Shown here piece by piece: positions 28,583 to 31,500 of a stretch of DNA of 31,500 bases; position 1 is the first letter of the stretch; each line of letters starts with the position of its first letter. The position numbers and the translations under genes are program-made. This DNA is from Adiantum capillus-veneris (taxonomy: Eukaryota; Streptophyta; Polypodiopsida; Polypodiales; Pteridaceae), in NCBI GenBank assembly GCA_014529385.2, contig CM043964.1:136257420-136288919 (forward strand), given 5' to 3'. The notes under the pieces were generated by a model. That model saw nothing but the letters and a program-made list of their open reading frames with translations, had not been told where the DNA came from and did no database searches.

Positions 28583-29514
28583 CAACCCTTTTTTTTTCTT
28601 TTTTTTCTTGAAAAGTGCATCAATTTTCAGCCTCTAGTATAGTCTAAGCCACCAACCACTTGAAAAAAACCTCAACTAAGCCCGAAGACCCTTGACAAGT
28701 ACAACTACTCCCAAGAAACCTCTACATAGTCGAAGTAGTCACACCTCAACCTTGCAATTTCTAAAAGTTGTCTTTGTACTCCAAGCAAACCTAGAGAAAG
28801 TTTTTGGAAAAACTACTGAGCATTGAGGTTTTCCTATGAGCTCCCCACCCCGTTACCATAACCTTTGGCAACTAGAGGGTACCTGACAGGTCGCTAGGCC
28901 CTAATCGCTTGAGAAAACATAGACAAGAAGGAATTGATTTCCAATGGACGGCCTCTCGTCACCAAGTAACTTGAGTCTGAACCATTAAAGAGGGTTCCTA
29001 GACTTGTCTTGCAGGGAAAACATGAACTAATACAAGAATGTTATATGTCCCTAATTCTCACCTTCCAAAAAAGAGAAAATCCAAATACCTTTTCCCCCAT
29101 AGCTTTCAAGGGCACGTATATTTGGGACTTCTCGACTCTTGGCACAATGAATCCTTTATTTTTCTTCTCTTAACAAGAGGAAGTGGAGAGTTTCTTGACT
29201 AATCAATATCACCCATCCTTGACTGGCAGCTTGATCCAGTCCCCACTTTCCATCCCACACTCACACTTTTTGCTTGTTTTCTAATTACTACCACATGATT
29301 TTTCATACACACAAAATTCCTTTTTAAGATTCCCATCACAAGTTTGTTAAAACAGTCCTTCAAGCATTATCAAAGTAGCACCAAAACAAACTTTCCTAGA
29401 AGGAAAACAACATACAATTCTTCTTCATTAAATAATCCAAACCCCAAGAGTTTACTCCTCTTGGAGAGAGTTTATCACTCCCGATGTCTTTAGTTGCCCA
29501 TACAACTAAATTGT
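28583..29514. other. Unassigned DNA downstream of array 2
   Basis: Weak similarity to the G1 leader near its primer end (CCTCTACA(C/T)A(G), CCTAGAG). CTCCCCACCCCGTTACCA at 28841-28858 reads TGG... on the minus strand and could be a primer site, but no LTR edge follows. Otherwise featureless. Confidence 0.3.
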
Positions 29515-29613
29515 CTTGCAACCTGGGTACAAACCCACAATGACTAACTTGCAATCTGGCTGCCAACCCGTAAGTACTATCTTGCATTCTGGCACCAACC
29601 TGCAAGATGTGTG
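29515..29613. repeat. 33-bp tandem repeat, three copies
   Basis: CTTGCA starts copies at 29515, 29548 and 29581, an exact 33-bp period; units share a (T/C)TGG...CAACC core. In the minus-strand frame this gives three 11-residue units, but the 76-residue frame has no known match. Confidence 0.85.
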
Positions 29614-29904
29614 CACTCATATGCATGCTTTAGCATTCACTCTACTAAGCCCTCCTCCCTGGATATCAAAGGGAGTTTTGACTATATCAGTATAGGATTT
29701 TTGAATGAAGAAGGTTCGAGATTTTTCCTTCTAGGCAAATATATTTTTTTCGACGAGCAAACTGACTATTTTCCAAACAATCTTTCACTATGAAGAAAAT
29801 TTAATATTAAAAATATACCCTAGTTTGTGATGGTTTTATGATCCGTAGATATTTGTTTTCCCTTTTCTGCTTTGTCGTCAATGCAATGAATGCAAATAGT
29901 TAAG
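29614..29904. other. Unassigned AT-rich DNA
   Basis: No feature recognised. Confidence 0.4.
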
Positions 29905-30107
29905 AAAATTAATTCCAACCTTGTCTAATGTAGGACCATTTCCTCACGAGTTTGGTGGCACCTCCTCCAAGGCAATATCTTTCTCTTATTAGCTTATCTA
30001 CTAGTGTCAGCCTCATCATTGTGAGTCTCGCTAACACGGGCCCTTTTTGGGCCCATCTTGTCTCTAATATTGAGGATAGGTACATAAGAGTATAGCATCT
30101 GATATTA
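29905..30107 (-). other. Possible chromovirus leader and gag start, decayed
   Basis: GCATCTGATATTA (30095-30107), read on the minus strand, resembles the initiator-Met-tRNA primer site with one inserted base and two changes. About 45 bp on, a minus-strand ATG opens MGPKRARVSETHNDEADTS and then stops. This would be the 5' internal region following the LTR to its right. Weakly supported. Confidence 0.3.
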
Positions 30108-30113
30108 GGGTAG

Positions 30114-30173
30114 CAATTGGAAAGGATTCCAATTGAATAATAATATGGTAGCAACTAGAAAGGATTCCAATTG
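30114..30173. repeat. Tandem pair of hairpins, 38-bp period
   Basis: CAATTGGAA-AGGA-TTCCAATTG (30114-30135) is a perfect 9-bp inverted repeat; a second copy at 30152-30173 has two changes in the left arm (CAACTAGAA). Confidence 0.9.
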
Positions 30174-30340
30174 AGAGAAGAGATTGATAATAACTTAATT
30201 AAACAATAAATTTACATTACCCAAATGTGCTTTGGAGTTATTGATCTCTCAAAGCTTTGATGTGGTAGTCATCAAGTTGTTTGCCATAGTAGCAGAGCTT
30301 CCTTCTCCCAAGTGTTCAAGTGTGTTTAAAAATGAATGGG

Positions 30341-30353
30341 AATGCCCTTTATA
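30341..30353 (-). promoter_or_regulatory. TATA box of the chromovirus-like LTR
   Basis: CTCTATATAAAGG on the minus strand, about 780 bp inside the LTR from its 31132 start and ~240 bp from its presumed end. This is a likely U3/R promoter. No transcript evidence. Confidence 0.65.
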
Positions 30354-30564
30354 TAGAGATTTGGAGATGTCTTGTTGCCCAAAGCAGACCCATACCTCCC
30401 TAGCTTGCCCCCTCTTTCTAAATGAGTGTGTGGAGGTGTCACAAGATCCCACTTACCCATTAGAGGTGTCCCTCTTTACCCTTTTGGGTGATACTTACCC
30501 ATGCTTATAGTCAACCATACCATAAGATATGGATACATGGCTTGAGTCATTTATGGGCATCCAT

Positions 30565-30619
30565 GGACATACATACACATACACATACATGTCCATGCAC
30601 ATGCATAGACATACATACC
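30565..30619. repeat. CATA-rich microsatellite-like tract
   Basis: Imperfect ACATACATACACATACACAT-type run, degenerate toward the right. Confidence 0.85.
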
Positions 30620-30821
30620 TTAGGATTATAAATTAATTCTAGTAACATTAGGATAAGGATTTAATTGTGCTAGGTAAGCATAGGTTATCAGAATTGGATT
30701 CTGAAAGTTGTTATAGAAAGACGAGCTTGAGAACGACAACTTCAGGTGTCAGATGCACACACTTTCTATATTTAGCTGGTTTTGGAGCAGACAACTATTT
30801 TCATGAAAATTCAGGACAGGT

Positions 30822-30957
30822 TAGATTTAGACAAGACGGTCACATCTAGTTGGATGTAAGCACCTCAAAACCTACTATATTTGGATGAGGTAGATTTAGA
30901 CGAGATGATCACGTCTAGGTGGGTGTAAGCACTACAAAACTTACTATATTTAAATAA
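30822..30957. repeat. 69-bp tandem duplication
   Basis: Copies start TAGATTTAGAC at 30822 and 30891 and share GATGTAAGCAC/GGTGTAAGCAC and ACTATATTT. Moderately diverged. Confidence 0.88.
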
Positions 30958-31132
30958 AAGTGACAAAAAACTAACATTTTTATTTTTGAAAAGCTTACAT
31001 CATATATTCATCATTAGCTCATCATAGGTGGAAAACCCGTCAAAATTAAAAACTTTCTATTTATGAGAAAAATGGCATAATATTAATCTTTTACATGGGA
31101 ATCCCCTCTCCAAGAGTACCACAGACCTTACA

Positions 31133-31148
31133 TTCTCCCCAGCTTGAA
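31133..31148 (-). other. Polypurine tract of the chromovirus-like element
   Basis: The minus strand reads AGCTGGGGAGAA then TGTAAGG. A purine run ending at the LTR start is the plus-strand primer of LTR elements. Confidence 0.75.
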
Positions 31149-31169
31149 GAATTGAGATGTCATCACCTC

Positions 31170-31500
31170 AAAGGTAAGTCCATATGATCTTTAAGGAGAG
31201 ATGTTTTGTCTTCCTACGTTGCATCTTCTTCAAGGAAATCTTTCCATTTGACAAGGTTTTCGATGATGCTCCTATTCCTAAGTTTCCTCTCTCGAGTTTC
31301 TAGGATATAGTCAGGTTGAAGTTCAAGGACTCCTTGGGTAGGAACAACTATTTGTTCGGTATCCAAAAGTTGATCGGGGTTAGGAATATAACGTTTTAAT
31401 ATAATAACATGGAAGGCATCATGAATTTTGAGGTTAGAAATAATCTTGATCACTTATCACTTTGAAAATCTCATAGGGCCCGCAGTATCTTAGGTTGAGC
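31170..31500 (-). pseudogene. Chromovirus-type integrase C-terminus with chromodomain-like end
   Basis: The minus strand begins beyond the window edge with LRYCGPYEIFKVISDQ (GPY/F motif), shifts frame near 31450, then gives SNLKIHDAFHVIILKRYIPN and LELQPDYILETRERKLRN, then ENLVKWKDFLEEDAT. The 'iL..R.rk.r......yLVkWk.f...eaTWE' pattern is the chromodomain fused to chromovirus integrases, thought to direct insertion by reading histone marks. The Trp after DAT is a TAG stop here. Coding continues a few residues to TGA near 31165 before the polypurine tract. The rest of pol lies right of the window. Confidence 0.88.

Larger units (their letters stand above)
30108..31132 (-). repeat. Chromovirus-like LTR (~1.0 kb), left edge approximate
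   Basis: On the minus strand the LTR starts TGTAAGGTC at 31132, right after a polypurine tract. It contains a TATA box and extends to about 30108 by position of a primer-site-like sequence. It includes a 69-bp tandem duplication (30822-30957), a CATA-type microsatellite (30565-30619) and paired hairpins (30114-30173). No second LTR lies in the window. Confidence 0.65.

Noticed and set aside
30232-30510. 92-residue plus-strand frame at the right end
   Set aside because: It overlaps the LTR TATA box on the opposite strand and has no recognisable domain.
1-31500. A host gene or novel multi-gene defence or metabolic system
   Set aside because: Every recognisable coding segment belongs to a retrotransposon domain, and the remaining frames are short and without motifs.

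Overview
This window looks like repeat-dominated intergenic DNA from a plant nuclear genome. I see no host protein gene, rRNA or tRNA gene, CRISPR array or bacterial-type operon. Nearly everything recognisable is a decayed LTR retrotransposon, in two superfamilies and several nested layers. High LTR divergence, nested insertions and low coding content would suit a large, slowly purged genome such as a conifer, but the sequence alone does not prove the taxon.

Layout. (1) About 1030-10857, minus strand: a long Ty3/gypsy element (called G1), read right to left. It has a degenerate primer-binding site near 10839-10857, a 2-kb leader with a palindrome-bearing ~285-bp tandem array, an unknown N-terminal ORF, gag, zinc knuckle, protease, RT, RNase H, two integrase-type zinc modules, integrase core and tail. 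It is broken by many stops and frameshifts. (2) About 10858-12800: probable LTR sequence plus unassigned DNA, with a 25-nt poly-C run. (3) About 12650-19080, plus strand: remnants of a second gag-bearing element (C), with a TATA-like box, a primer-site-like sequence and a gag with stops. It is split by Ty1/copia copy A (13652-18196). (4) 19200-22250: little recognisable apart from a diverged repeat shared with 11.4-11.7 kb. (5) 22470-23090, minus: a clean gypsy gag fragment (D). (6) 23140-26141, plus: Ty1/copia copy B, flanked by a perfect CTCTC target-site duplication and inserted just upstream of gag D. (7) 26142-29900: minus-strand coding-like fragments, a palindrome cluster, a second palindromic array related to that of G1, and a 33-bp tandem triplet. 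(8) 29905-31500, minus: the 3' end of a chromovirus-like gypsy element (integrase tail with chromodomain-like end, polypurine tract, ~1-kb LTR with TATA box), continuing past the window edge.

How the parts relate. Copies A and B are the same copia family (227-bp LTRs, initiator-Met-tRNA primer site in A, AGGGGGGATT polypurine tract). Each has lost a different internal segment at a 4-5-bp microhomology: B lacks gag, protease and the start of integrase; A lacks the RT YVDD region. Their 3' ~575 bp are nearly identical while the rest differs by about 7-8%, which points to sequence exchange. Neither looks autonomous. I found no convincing new cellular system. The most unusual signals are the palindrome-bearing leader arrays, the doubled integrase zinc module, the A/B mosaic, and an LTR that seems to have internal element sequence on both sides.
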